NCBI GenBank assembly: GCA_018398765.1
Contig: JAHBMJ010001582.1
Location: 5,573-28,243, forward strand
DNA: 22,671 nucleotides
Direction of reading: 5' to 3'
Source of the DNA: Chromera velia
Taxonomy: Eukaryota > Sar > Chromeraceae
Shown: in pieces, positions 1 through 10,158 of the stretch
Numbering within the stretch: the first letter of the stretch is position 1
Layout of the letters: every line of letters begins with the position of its first letter
Notes under the pieces: model-generated
Database searches by the model: none
Told to the model about the DNA's origin: nothing
Seen by the model: only the letters and a program-made list of their open reading frames with translations
Made by a program: the position numbers and the translations under genes

Positions 1-357
1 TTCTTTCTTTCTTTCTTTCCTTCTTTCTTTCTTTCTTTCTCTCGTTCTTTCTCTTTCTTTCTTTCTTTCTTTCTTTTTTTCTTTCTTTCTTTCTTTCCTT
101 CTTTCTTTCTTGCATTCTTTCTTTCTTTCTTTCTTGCATTCTTTCTTGCATTCTTTCTTGCATTCTTTCTTTCTTTCTCTCTTTCTTGCATTCTTTCTTT
201 CTTGCATTCTTTCTTTCTTGCATTCTTTCTTTCTTTCTTTCTTTCTTTCTCTTTCTTTCTTTCTTTCTTTCTTTCTTGCATTCTTTCTTTCTTTCTTGCT
301 TTCTTTCTTTCTTTCTTTCTTTCTTGCATTCTTTCTTTCTTTCTTTCTTTCTTGCAT

Positions 358-389
<32 letters not shown>

Positions 390-407
390 TCCTTCTTTCT
401 TTCCTTG

Positions 408-439
<32 letters not shown>

Positions 440-477
440 TTGCATTCTTTCTTTCTTTCTTTCTTTCTTTCTTGCAT

Positions 478-509
<32 letters not shown>

Positions 510-551
510 GCATTCTTTCTTGCATTCTTTCTTTGCATTCTTTCTTTCGCA

Positions 552-582
<31 letters not shown>

Positions 583-608
583 GCATTCTTTCTTTCTTTC
601 ACGCATAA
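1..608. repeat. (TTTC)n microsatellite with recurrent TTGCATTC interruptions, in an intron
   Basis: Nearly pure (TTTC)n fills the left edge. It is interrupted by 16 identical TTGCATTC octamers plus rare CTCG, TTGT and TTCC variants. It lies upstream of the 3' splice site at 678-679 and is therefore most likely intronic in the bromodomain gene. The Phe/Leu/Ser-rich peptides it could encode have no amino-acid constraint other than the repeat and are not counted as genes. Confidence 0.9.
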
Positions 609-679
609 AAATACATACAATATACGTAAAAAGAATTCTGTACGAAAATAAATGCTTTTTGTTTAATTCTTCCCTGCAG

Positions 680-1202
680 ACCTTCGACGCGTTCTGGACG
701 AAACCCTCGAAGACGATGTTCTCAAAGGGGGCCGTCGACCTGGAGTGGACCCACTACCTCAACCAGATCAAGGGGGTCGGTCGGTTGGTTGGTTGGTTGG
801 ATCTGTGTGTTTCTTTCTTTGTGTGTGTACTTATGTGTGCGGATGAAAGAGAAAGAGAAAGTAAAGTGTCAGTCAGATCGAGGGAGTAAGTATGCTTTGC
901 ATGGTCCCGTTGATATTGCACCCCCTCTGGATCTGACTGCACAGAGAGGCCACCGTTTTCGCTTCCGTTCTTTTGTTTTCAGTCTCTGCTGACCCCCAAA
1001 CGATCCATCCTTCCATTCTCTGCGGGAGAGGGCCAAGTCGTCCCGCGCTTCTTCGCAGGGCTGGATGTCTGGCTGCGTTTTTTTAAATCAATAGGTCCCC
1101 CCGCGGCTTGCTGTAATTGACTCGACTGCGTTTGATGACCTCTGAATACATAAGCGACAGTCTCATCCCCCCCTGCATTATGCATGTACGTGCACACATG
1201 TA

Positions 1203-1265
<63 letters not shown>

Positions 1266-3453
1266 TCTGTATGAAAATGATAATAATTCTGTATGGAAAT
1301 AAATGCGTGCAGAAAGAGAATTTGATGTCCTTCCAGATGATGCTGGAGAAGGCCCGTCGGAACCAGTACAGGAGGGGGGACGAAGTGACTCGGGACGTGA
1401 ATCAAATTGCAACCAACTCGTTCCACTACCACGGGAAGGCAGCCATCGGTGGCCGCGGTGAATACACTCTGGCAGCAGAGGCGTGAGTTAGTCTCTTCTT
1501 TCTCTCCATGCATCCCTCTCTCTTTTTGTCTGTCTGTCTGTCTGTCTGTCTTTCTTTCTTTCTTTCTTTCTTTCTCTGCCTGTCTGTCTAGTTTAAGACG
1601 AGACGGGCAGGCCGCACGATTGGGAGGGAGGGAGGGAGGGAAATTATGGTGTTGAATTAATGAAATCACAGACGGACGGACGGACAATGCACGGAGAGAG
1701 GGTGTTCCTGGGTGGATGGGCGACTGACTTTGGGACGCGATCGAGCTCTTCATGTTTTTGCGCATTCACACCTTTCTGTCTGCGTTCTTTCTTTTTGGAA
1801 TCTGTACGTCGGTCCTCCCTGTGGGCCATACATTTTTTTTCGCTTTCATGTCTGTGCGTCCCTCAGAAATCCGATGAGCTCTCAATTCGTTTCTGCGCTT
1901 TTCCTCCCTTCCTTTCTTTCTGTTGACTTCATTGCTGCGAGTAGTCTGGTGTCGAAATTCAAGGCCGGGTTCGACAAGGAGATGAAGAGACTCCATCGAG
2001 AGAGACGCGAAGCAACAGCCAAGGCGCCAGGCGGACAGCCTCCACACCCCCAAGCCCATCCTCAGCCTACACCCATGCACCCGTCTGCGGGCCCACCCCT
2101 GGCTCGAATGGGGGGGCAGAGAACGGCAGCACCCCATGCGTCGTCCTACTCTTCCCCTTCCATGCCGAAAGACACCACAGCAGCAGCGGGAGGGGGCGGG
2201 ATGGAAAGAGGTCAGTCAGAAAGCACTTGAAAGTTTGAGAGAGAGAGAGAGAGTGTGTTGCTTCGCCCGAAATCTGGTTCTTCGACTTTCTCTCTCCGAC
2301 TTCTGCGTTCTCTCTGTCACAACACCGGCTCTCTCTATCTGTTTGTAATTGTGTAATGTTTTCCATCGTTTCGCTTCCAGCGATGAGAAGAAGGAGAAGG
2401 ACACGCTCACAGCAGAAACAAGAGAAGTGAATTGACATAGAGGAAGCGAATCACACCACATATGAAGAGAGACCTGGCGTTCACATCTCTGTCATGATAT
2501 TTTTTTTCGTTTCTTGAAAGAGATAGCAAGTTCCTTCCTTCATTCCTGCCTTCCAACTCGTCTCCTTCTTGACATACAGATCGATCCACTTGAAGGAATA
2601 AAATTCAAATTGAAAAGGAGAGAAATGGAAAGCACGTTCGTGTCATCTTTTTCTGCATGAGCTCTTTTTTCTTCTTTCTCTCCACTCCACACAGGAATGC
2701 CACCTTGCGTGCGTCAATTCATTTTCTTTTCTTCTTTCTCTCCACACAGGAATGCCACCACCAGCGCGAGTGAGAGAGAGGCCACCGAAGCAGCCACATC
2801 CCCCCGACTCCCAATCAGATCCTGCCCCCCTTCCACACCCAACCCGCCCCCTCCGTGTCCCCCCCACAACAGCTGAACAGTCAGGCGTTCCCCCACCAGT
2901 CCCCCCTCAGGCCCACCCGCCCGCATGCGGTCCCGCTCCTGTGCCCGCGCCGCCGCCTCCTCCCCAGGCGTTGACTCAAAAATCCAAAGAGGAGGACGCG
3001 CAGAAGAAGGAAGAGAGGGAGCAGAGAGAGAAGCAGATGGCGCGACAGAGGGAGGAGGAGAAGGAGAGAGAGAAGGAACGCGAGAAGGAGAAGGAAAGAG
3101 AGCGGGAGAAAGAGCGCGAGAGACAGAAGAAGATGAAACACGCGGTTGCCATACGAGAGCTTCCGAGAGAAAGGGTAGGTGTGTGGTCGGTGAGTAGGAA
3201 GCCCTGACGCCCGAAACTGAAACAGAGCCACATGCATGATGAACGGAAAGGGAAGCCAAGAAGTGTGCACTCCATCGGGACCTTATTTGGCTCCCGTACA
3301 ATCGTTGCGGTCGCCACGGGACATGCATAAACACTAATCTAAAGAAGGATACTGACACAGGATAATCGAGCATGCGTATCCACACAGAATGAATGAAGTT
3401 CCGATCGCTCCGTGCGCTCTGCGGAGTCTTGCTGCCGTCTCTGGGGGATGGCG

Positions 3454-3520
<67 letters not shown>

Positions 3521-3708
3521 ATGTTGACCTCTCGTGCATGACCATTGTCTGTCTGTTTGTCTGTGTACATGAACGCAGATGAAGGAACTCACTGACGCTT
3601 TTCTCAGGACCCGCAAGGTCTGTTTCTCCATCTGTCTGTATGTAAGCTCTTTCTTTCTTTCTTTCTTTCTTTCTTTTCTTCTTTCTTTCTTCCTTTCTTT
3701 CTTGTTTT

Positions 3709-3740
<32 letters not shown>

Positions 3741-3785
3741 GCTTGTTTTTCTTTCTTTCTTTCTCTCTCTCTCTCTTTCTTTCTT

Positions 3786-3818
<33 letters not shown>

Positions 3819-3870
3819 CTTGTTTTTCTTTCTTTCTCTCTCTTTCTTTCTTTCTTTCTCTCTTTCTTTC

Positions 3871-3906
<36 letters not shown>

Positions 3907-6900
3907 ATCTTTCTTTTCTTTGTTTTCTTTCTTTTCTTTCTTTCTGTCGTTTCACTTGCGGTTGGTGTCTGTCGTCCCTTGAGATGCTGCTTCCTTGATG
4001 CCTCGCAGAGCATTTATTCTCCTCTCCTCTCACGAGTTGCGTGCGTGCGTGCGTGCAGGCTCTTCAGCAGGTGGCTGCGAAGGTTCAGAAAGAGAAGCGA
4101 AAGCCCACGTCCCCTTCAGAGTGGCGACAATTTTGCACCGCCATCAATAAGCGAAAGATGCACGAGCCTCTGCGGATTCTGAAACCGAAGAAACCACCAC
4201 AGGAGAGAGGGGCGTCTTCGAGGACCTCCGAGGGACTCCTGCCTCCTTCCATCCGACCATTCAAACCGTCTTCTGCTTTTCCTCTTCCGAGGGCCCCTGC
4301 CGCAGCGACTTTCAAGCTGCAGGTGAGTGCCTCGCTGCTCTCCTCCAGGGCCAACAAGGGGAAGGAGACCGAGAGGAAGAAAGAGAGACTGGCGGAGTTC
4401 TTTTCATCGGATGACGAAGAGGAAGAGAAGGAAGGCACAGGAACGGGGGGGGATGTGCCCATGCCTGCAGCCTCCACGAACGGCCCCCCCACTGGGAAGG
4501 GAAAGGGCGGGGGGGGACTGGGGGAAAGGGGGGCGACAGGATTGGAAAAGCCACCGGAAGAAGAGGAGACTGCCGGAGGGCTTCCTCATCGTTCTGTGCC
4601 GAATGGATTCTTTCAGAGGTTGGTGTGTCCTTCCGGGGTCTCTCTCTCTGCAATTAATTCTCTCTGCCTCACTTACTTCCACTCTTTTTCATTCATCCAT
4701 CGCTCCTCTTTCAAGTTTGGCTACAGGACCTCTGCCTCCGTTGTCTCACGAATTCAGGGGATGACGCAGCAGCTTCATTCTGTTACCTTTTTCGTTTCAC
4801 GGGACATTCTGATCTGTTCTGTCTGCCAATGCCAAAAAAGTGAAGAAGCGCGAGAGAGACAGGTTCGAGAGAGAATTTCGGTGCCCCCCTTACCATTTTC
4901 TGCTGTTCCTGCCACTGGTATTCTCTCTCTCTTTTGCAGACTGCGAGAGTCTGGATTTTCGGAGTTGCCATCTGAGGCCGCACGAACTTTTGGTCTGCGC
5001 TCTGTCTTTCACCCCCTCCGAGAGGGTCCGTCAGAAGCAGAAGCAGAAGAGGAAGAGGACTGGCTGTTCGACACTGAGGGTGAAGAGAAGAAGGAGTGTG
5101 GGGGGAAAGAGGGGAAGGGCAGCATCTGGTGGAGGGGGGGCGTAGAGGAGTTTTTGTTCGACCCGACGGACCCTTGGGGGGTGAAGGCGGAGGCGCTGTT
5201 GAGGGTCAGTCAGTCAGTCAGGCGCCTACCTGGAAAGGAAAGAGGAAAGACAGAGAATGCATGGGTGGGCACGATCTCTCTCTCTCTAAGTTGAAATCTG
5301 CCTCGATGATGGACTGTCTAGGGTTGTCTTCTTCCAGAGTGGTCGTCTCTTCTTATATATGGTCTCTTTTGGATTTCCTTCCACCTCCAGGAGCTTCGCT
5401 GAGCACCCCCCCTCTCCTTGCATTCAGTCAAGTTTCCCTACCGGCGTATACTTCTTTTTCTCTCTCAAATCTCTCTCAAAGATGATCGATTGTGGACTTG
5501 AATGTTTATTTCTTTCGTCAATTCTGCTTTCGCGCTTTCTGTACTTCGTCTTCGGCGTCTGTGCATCATGGAATGTTTCCCTCCCTGTTCATCTTTTGTC
5601 TCTTTCTTTGTTTGTTTCATCTTTTCTTTTTTTCTTTCTGAGAGACGCATGCAGAGAGGGGGCGTTTCGGGAGGTCCGCCCGCGCCCATCCCCTCCTTGC
5701 TGAGGGTTCTGAGGGTCCAACTTGTCCTTTCTGCTTTGGGGGTCGACGGAGGAGAGACTGGAGCGGCCTCGGCCTGCACAGACACGGGGGGGGTTCTTCC
5801 GGAGAGGCAGCTGCGGGCAGTCCTCCGTCGCCTCTCGAGGGAGGCAGATCTCTTTGACTATGCTGCGGGAAAGGCAGGGGGGGCATTTGAGAGCGATGCG
5901 GCACGTGGAGGTGCTACGGCTCTTCGGCCAGCAGCTCTGCCTCCTGACACACCACTAGGAAAGCAGACGGGCACGAGGCCTTCTTCCCCCCATCCCCGCC
6001 CTGACATAGCATCTCTGCTGCCCTCAGTGCGTTTCCACCCGTCCCCTTTCGATTTGAAAATCAAGCAGGAAGAGGGCGTGATGGTTGCTCCCCCCCCTCC
6101 CCCCGGCCTCGGCATGTCCCTGCCCGATGATGACGACGACCGTGTGATTGACATTCCTTCATTCGACTTTGAGGAGGACGGAGAGGGTCAGAAAGAAGAG
6201 GACGGTTACGCAAATGAGGAGGCCAACAACCTGATTGAGGGTTTGAGGACCCAATGGAAAGTCAACCCTCCTCAGATCAAGCAGGAAGAGGGCACAACAG
6301 CCCCTGCTCCCCAACAGCAGACAGTTCCTTCGAGTGCCCCCAAGGCAGACGGCAAAGACAAAGACAGAGAGAAGGATCAACAGATCAAAGTCAAAGAGGA
6401 ATCATCTCAGAGATCCCCCCCTCCCCACTCTCAAGCAAGTCCTTCCCCGTCCCCTCCCCCCCCCCAATCGGGAGTGCCGTATCTCTCCCACCGACAGAGA
6501 GACCCTCAGGCTCTTACCCAGACACAAACAGCAAAGGGGGGAGGAGGAAGTATTCCAGGTGCATCCCTGTCGACTCACCCCTCAGCAACAGGGCAGGCAC
6601 AGGCTGCGTCTCTGCATTTCAACCTGCCCCCCCAGAGTTCCCCCCCTGCCCCCAATACGGGAGACCCCAGGCTTGTGCCTTACCCCAACGACCCACAGCG
6701 CTCCTTTGTCCCGCCCCAAACCGGTGGTGGCGCGTCGGTGCCCCGCCAGTCGTCGCCGCCTGCCGCAGGGGGGGGGCTCAATCTGAAGGTGCGACCGTTG
6801 AAGCCGGGAGAAGTGAAGGGACCCCACAGTCAACAATCACCCCCGGCAGCAGGAGGGCATCCCCCCCCACATCATCCGCAGAAAGGGCCGCACCCCCAGA

Positions 6901-7414
6901 AAGGCGCACACCCTCATCAGCCATTTGTCGGAGGCCACGGGCAAGGTCGCCAGTCTCTGCGGAAGGGGGGGCCTGGCGGGGGTCTGCGAGGGAGTGCGCA
7001 TGGGAGGGGAAGGGGGGGGCGTTTGGGTGCTGCTTCTTCATTCCATCGGGAGCGTGCGCGTGAGTCGACGCGGACGTGTCAGAGAGAGGTGATCAGCATC
7101 GGACCCGAAGAAGCGGAAGCGGTTTTTGGGTTCCGGGAACGGAGAGCGAGGGACCTGCAGGCTCGCAGAGCGTCTCTGCGGTCCCTTCCTTTCTTCAGGT
7201 GCGTCTGTTTGTCCTGTCTGTCGAAGGAAGAATGGGCAGACAAGGGAAGGGAGAAAATTTCCTTCTTCGCCTCTTTTGTGTGTGTGGATGCGTGTTTGAG
7301 AGAGAGATAGTTCTTGTGAGGGTAGAGGGATTTCCCCGTCGCTACGTCGGCCTGTCCGCTCCTTCAACCGAGTAGAGTTGTTCCTACGTTCTTTACCGTT
7401 CTTCTTGAATCTCT

Positions 7415-7449
<35 letters not shown>

Positions 7450-10158
7450 GTATATGCGTGTGTGTGTGTGTGTGTGCGCGCGCGCATGCATGCATGCATG
7501 CATGAATGAATGAATGAATGAATGCAGCCGCAAAGTGTCTGAGCACGCGGGGGGAGATCCGGATAGTCTCCGGGGGGACTCGAGAGACGCCTTCGCGTTG
7601 AGGAGACTGAAGGCAGGACTGAGGCAGACGGGCCTCGAGGACGTGTGCGCGGCTCTGGGGATGAATTGGGGGCAGGAGTCCGGGGATCAGTGGGTGTGGC
7701 TGGATGAGGTCGGTCGGGCGTTTTTTTTTTTTGTTTCCTGCCGTCTGTCTGTCTGTCTGTGTGGGGGTGGGGGGTTGTGTGCGTATATGTCCATGCCGTC
7801 TTTCTGTCTCCTTCCTTCATCTGAGAAGCCGGTCGGTCCCTCCCACATCGAACTATTCGAATCACTTCCCTGCCTCGTGCTTCTTTGGTGCCCTCATTGT
7901 TCACATTGAAAGGAAAATGGCCGCGCCTTCCTTTTTTGCATCTCTGCCTGCTCTCCTGCCTGCAGCCCGACTACCTGTTGGCAACGCAGAAGGAGGAAAT
8001 TTTGAGGGACCCTGGAGACACCGTGGGAGAGGGGGGGGTTGAGGGCGTCCGTGTGTTGACGCTCCTCTGTCTGACAGAGGCGGGGGACCCCCTAACTGAC
8101 CCCCTTTTCGGTGCGTCTGTGCGGACGGGAGCTGCGACTGCGCGGCTGTTGCAGGACAGGGAGCTGCAGATGGAACAGAATCAGTTGGCTCCTCACACAG
8201 CCCCCTCCGGTCAGCATCAACAGCCACCACAGGGGGGGAGTGTCAATGTGCAGTCAGGGGGTCCCAAGAGAGACGTTACCGGGGGGTCCCGAGGTCCGAC
8301 TGCTGTTGAACAGAGACAGCATTATCATCATGTTCAGGGAGGGGAGGGGGGACAGGGGCAGCAGGGGCGAGCGGAGGTGAGTCACCACAACTCTGCGTCC
8401 CTGCAGGCCGCGGGGGGTGCCAGTGTGACTGCAGGAGGTGCAGCAGGAGCAGTTGTGAACAGAGGGGGTTTTGGGATGGGTGAGCAGATCAGTCGGTCTG
8501 CCTCGGAGGTTCTGTTGTCTCCTTGGAGAGGGCCCATTGGGGGGGGGGCACAGAATGCGAATTTGGTGATGAGGGGGGGGGGGGGAGGGAGGGTGCATTT
8601 CGATCGGACGCGCACGTTCGCTCTTGACGAGGAGGAGAGAGGTCTGGTTGGGGAGGTGTCGGAGGTTGAGAGGAGAGAGAGACGAGAACAAAGAAGGAGA
8701 GACAGAGAGCTGATGTTGAATCCGTACCTTCGGATTTTGGAGATGCAGAGGGAGGCAGACCCAGAAAGTGCCCGCCTGTGCGACCAGCAGATGCAGGCGG
8801 CCTTCGACCTTTTTGGAGACTCCGACTCAGACGACGAAGAAGGAGAGGGAGAAGAAGGGAAGCCCGGAGGAAAGCGTCGAAGGGAAGAAGAGTCCCCTGA
8901 CCTTTGTCCTGCGAGAGCCGAAGGAGCAGCAGCAGCAGGAGGAGGGGGACTGGAGGGGCACTCAAAGGAAGACAAGCCGATTGAGCCCCTTGTGAAGAGA
9001 GTCAAAAGAACCACGGAAGAGGAGGAGGGAGGTCAAGAGACGGGAACGAAGAATCCCTTGTTGACCCTCTCATTTCCTCCCGTGCGTTTCTCTTCTGGCC
9101 TGTTGAAGGACACTCGAGGGGTGCATTCCTCCTTCCATCCCTTCCCCCGTTCCCTTCCCCTGCTGCCCCGTGGAGGACTAGGAAAGGAGAAGACAGAATT
9201 GGGGACGCCCTGGGTCCGCACGGCCGGGACTCGGGGTGACGCCCCGACGCTCATGTCGCTCGGTCTGTCTCCCTTCCAGACCTCTCCCCTGTTTGCCTTG
9301 TGCGGTCTAGGTGGGGGGTCTCTTCTTCTGCATGGAAGGGGAAGGGACGGGTGCAGGGGTCCCGTGCGTGTGCTGTCTATCTCTTCCCCTTCCAACCGTT
9401 CTCCTGGCACCGGGGGGGGATTCCTTGCGTTGCTCACCCCCCCTGCTGATTCGAATGCGGGGGGGGAGTCAGTCGTTGCTGCGATTTGCGATTCCGGGAT
9501 GACAGGCTCCGCAGTTCGGGATGCGGAGGAGAAGGGGGGCTTCGGTGACACGACCTCGTTGATGGGCGTTCCACAGGATTCTCTGTCTTCAATGGAGACG
9601 AGACTGGTGCGCTTTCTGGCGAAGGCAGAGAGACAGTGGGCAGAGGAAAGAAAGCGGAAGAAGAAAGAACAGCAGGAAGCGAAAGAGAGGGAGGAGAGAC
9701 GGAGAAAAGAGGAAAAAAATCGAATGGAGCAGGAGCAGAGGGGTAAAAGAAGCCAAGACGATCAGACGCAGCAGGGAGCCGAAGCACCAAAGGTGAAGAA
9801 GGAAGAGACAAGGGCGAGCAGCACAAACCAGCCCCCCCCCCTTCAGCCCCCCCTGATGACTCCCGGCCCCTCTCAGCAACTTACCGCCCTCATGCCCCCA
9901 CCAGCCCCGCTTGACTCCTCTGTACAGGCGCGGGCAGCAGCCGGACACCCTGGAGTGCCTCCCGAAACAGGAGGAGCGCCCGTTGACATCGACTTTCCGA
10001 TTCCGCCACCGCAACCCCAAACACCCGCACCTGCTCCGCCGGTGCCTGCTGGCGTTCCTTCAGCTCAGACTGGAGGTGCAGCAGCAGAAGAGCCCCCCGG
10101 GGGCGAGACGGTAACTTCTGATGATGAGGACGAAGGGTTCGGCGTGCTGTGGGAGTAG
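680..10158 (+). CDS. Bromodomain-containing large nuclear-type protein (5' partial, ten exons)
   Basis: The chained exons are 680-775, 1337-1482, 1945-2210, 2750-3174, 3579-3617, 4059-4618, 4940-5204, 5655-7198, 7528-7708 and 7966-10158. Intron phases run 0,2,1,0,0,2,0,2,0; all agree, and the sum is 5715 nt (1904 codons plus TAG stop). The first three exons give the second half of a bromodomain (helices A, B and C), the acetyl-lysine reader fold. After it come a Pro/Gln/His-rich stretch, an E/K/R helix (about 2980-3145), acidic patches, four ψKxE motifs, a second charged helix (9600-9770) and an acidic C terminus (TSDDEDEGFGVLWE). Basic clusters GGKRRR and VKRVKR suggest nuclear location. The start codon and the first bromodomain helix lie left of the window. 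A TAF1-type or other bromodomain cofactor is possible, but I recognise no second diagnostic domain. The 39-bp fifth exon is the weakest; without it the frame is unchanged. Confidence 0.72.
1206..1265. repeat. Compound (CT)n(GT)n microsatellite in intron 1
   Basis: About 16 CT dinucleotides are followed directly by about 13 GT dinucleotides. The tract lies 70 bases upstream of the splice acceptor before the second bromodomain exon. A pyrimidine run followed by a UG-rich run, in the sense orientation, recurs in several introns of this window. Confidence 0.9.
1529..1590. repeat. (TGTC)n/(TTTC)n microsatellite in intron 2
   Basis: Tandem TGTC units change into TTTC units and back to TGTC, starting about 45 bases after the donor at 1483. 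It has no coding role in the exon chain. Confidence 0.8.
2975..3145 (+). other. E/K/R-rich single alpha-helix or coiled-coil segment in the bromodomain protein
   Basis: Exon 4 encodes about 55 residues made almost entirely of Glu, Lys, Arg and Gln with i/i+4 charge pairing (KEEREQREKQ, then KEREKE repeats), directly after a Pro-rich stretch. Such segments usually form stable isolated helices that act as rigid spacers. A shorter comparable segment lies at 9600-9770 in exon 10 (AEERKRKKKEQQEAKEREER). The function is an inference from composition only. Confidence 0.6.
3454..3519. repeat. Compound (CT)n(GT)n microsatellite in intron 4
   Basis: A CT run is followed by a GT run between exons 4 and 5 of the bromodomain gene, in the same order and orientation as the tract at 1206-1265. 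It ends about 60 bases before the acceptor at 3577-3578. Confidence 0.85.
3649..3948. repeat. (TTTC)n polypyrimidine tract in intron 5
   Basis: About 300 bases of almost uninterrupted TTTC/TC repeats with scattered TTGTTTTTC interruptions fill most of the intron between exons 5 and 6. Both strands are open in several frames only because the repeat lacks stops. No independent coding evidence exists. Confidence 0.9.
7417..7527. repeat. Compound microsatellite running directly into the exon 9 splice acceptor
   Basis: The order is (CT)n, (GT)n, (GC)n, (ATGC)n and (ATGA)n, ending in TGCAG at 7523-7527, where exon 9 begins. The acceptor therefore has no ordinary adjacent polypyrimidine tract; the CT run lies about 75 bases away. 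Bases 7445-7504 strictly alternate pyrimidine and purine. Confidence 0.85.

Larger units (their letters stand above)
680..2020 (+). other. Bromodomain (C-terminal two thirds), spread over three exons
   Basis: Joining 680-775, 1337-1482 and the start of 1945-2210 gives Y-L-N-Q-I-K-G-M-M-L, matching the YY..IK.PMDL part of helix A. It is followed by E-K-A-R-R-N-Q-Y-R-R-G-D-E, D-V-N-Q-I-A-T-N-S (helix B), then F-H-Y-H-G (the BC loop) and E-Y-T-L-A-A-E-A-L-V-S-K-F (helix C). Spacing and order match the family. The family's acetyl-lysine-anchoring Asn directly after the BC-loop Tyr is His here. The PDYY motif of the ZA loop is also poorly kept (E-W-T-H-Y). The fold assignment is good; acetyl-lysine binding is doubtful. 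Confidence 0.7.

Noticed and set aside
110-889. Long open frames through the TTTC tract encoding Phe/Leu/Ser repeats
   Set aside because: The repeat lacks stops in all frames and the peptide follows the repeat only. The real exon inside this span is 680-775, bounded by CTGCAG and GTCGGT.
3339-4013. Minus-strand Lys/Glu/Arg-rich and His-Thr-rich frames over the intronic microsatellites
   Set aside because: These are antisense readings of TTTC and CT/GT repeats with no other coding signal.
7885-10158. A separate single-exon gene starting at 7885
   Set aside because: The acceptor CTGCAG at 7960-7965 continues the phase-0 frame from exon 9, and the 7885-7965 stretch reads like intron sequence.
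680-10158. Firm naming of the first gene as TAF1
   Set aside because: The bromodomain resembles TAF1 and other bromodomains, but the long tail after it, the lack of a visible second bromodomain and the missing 5' part do not support a family name.
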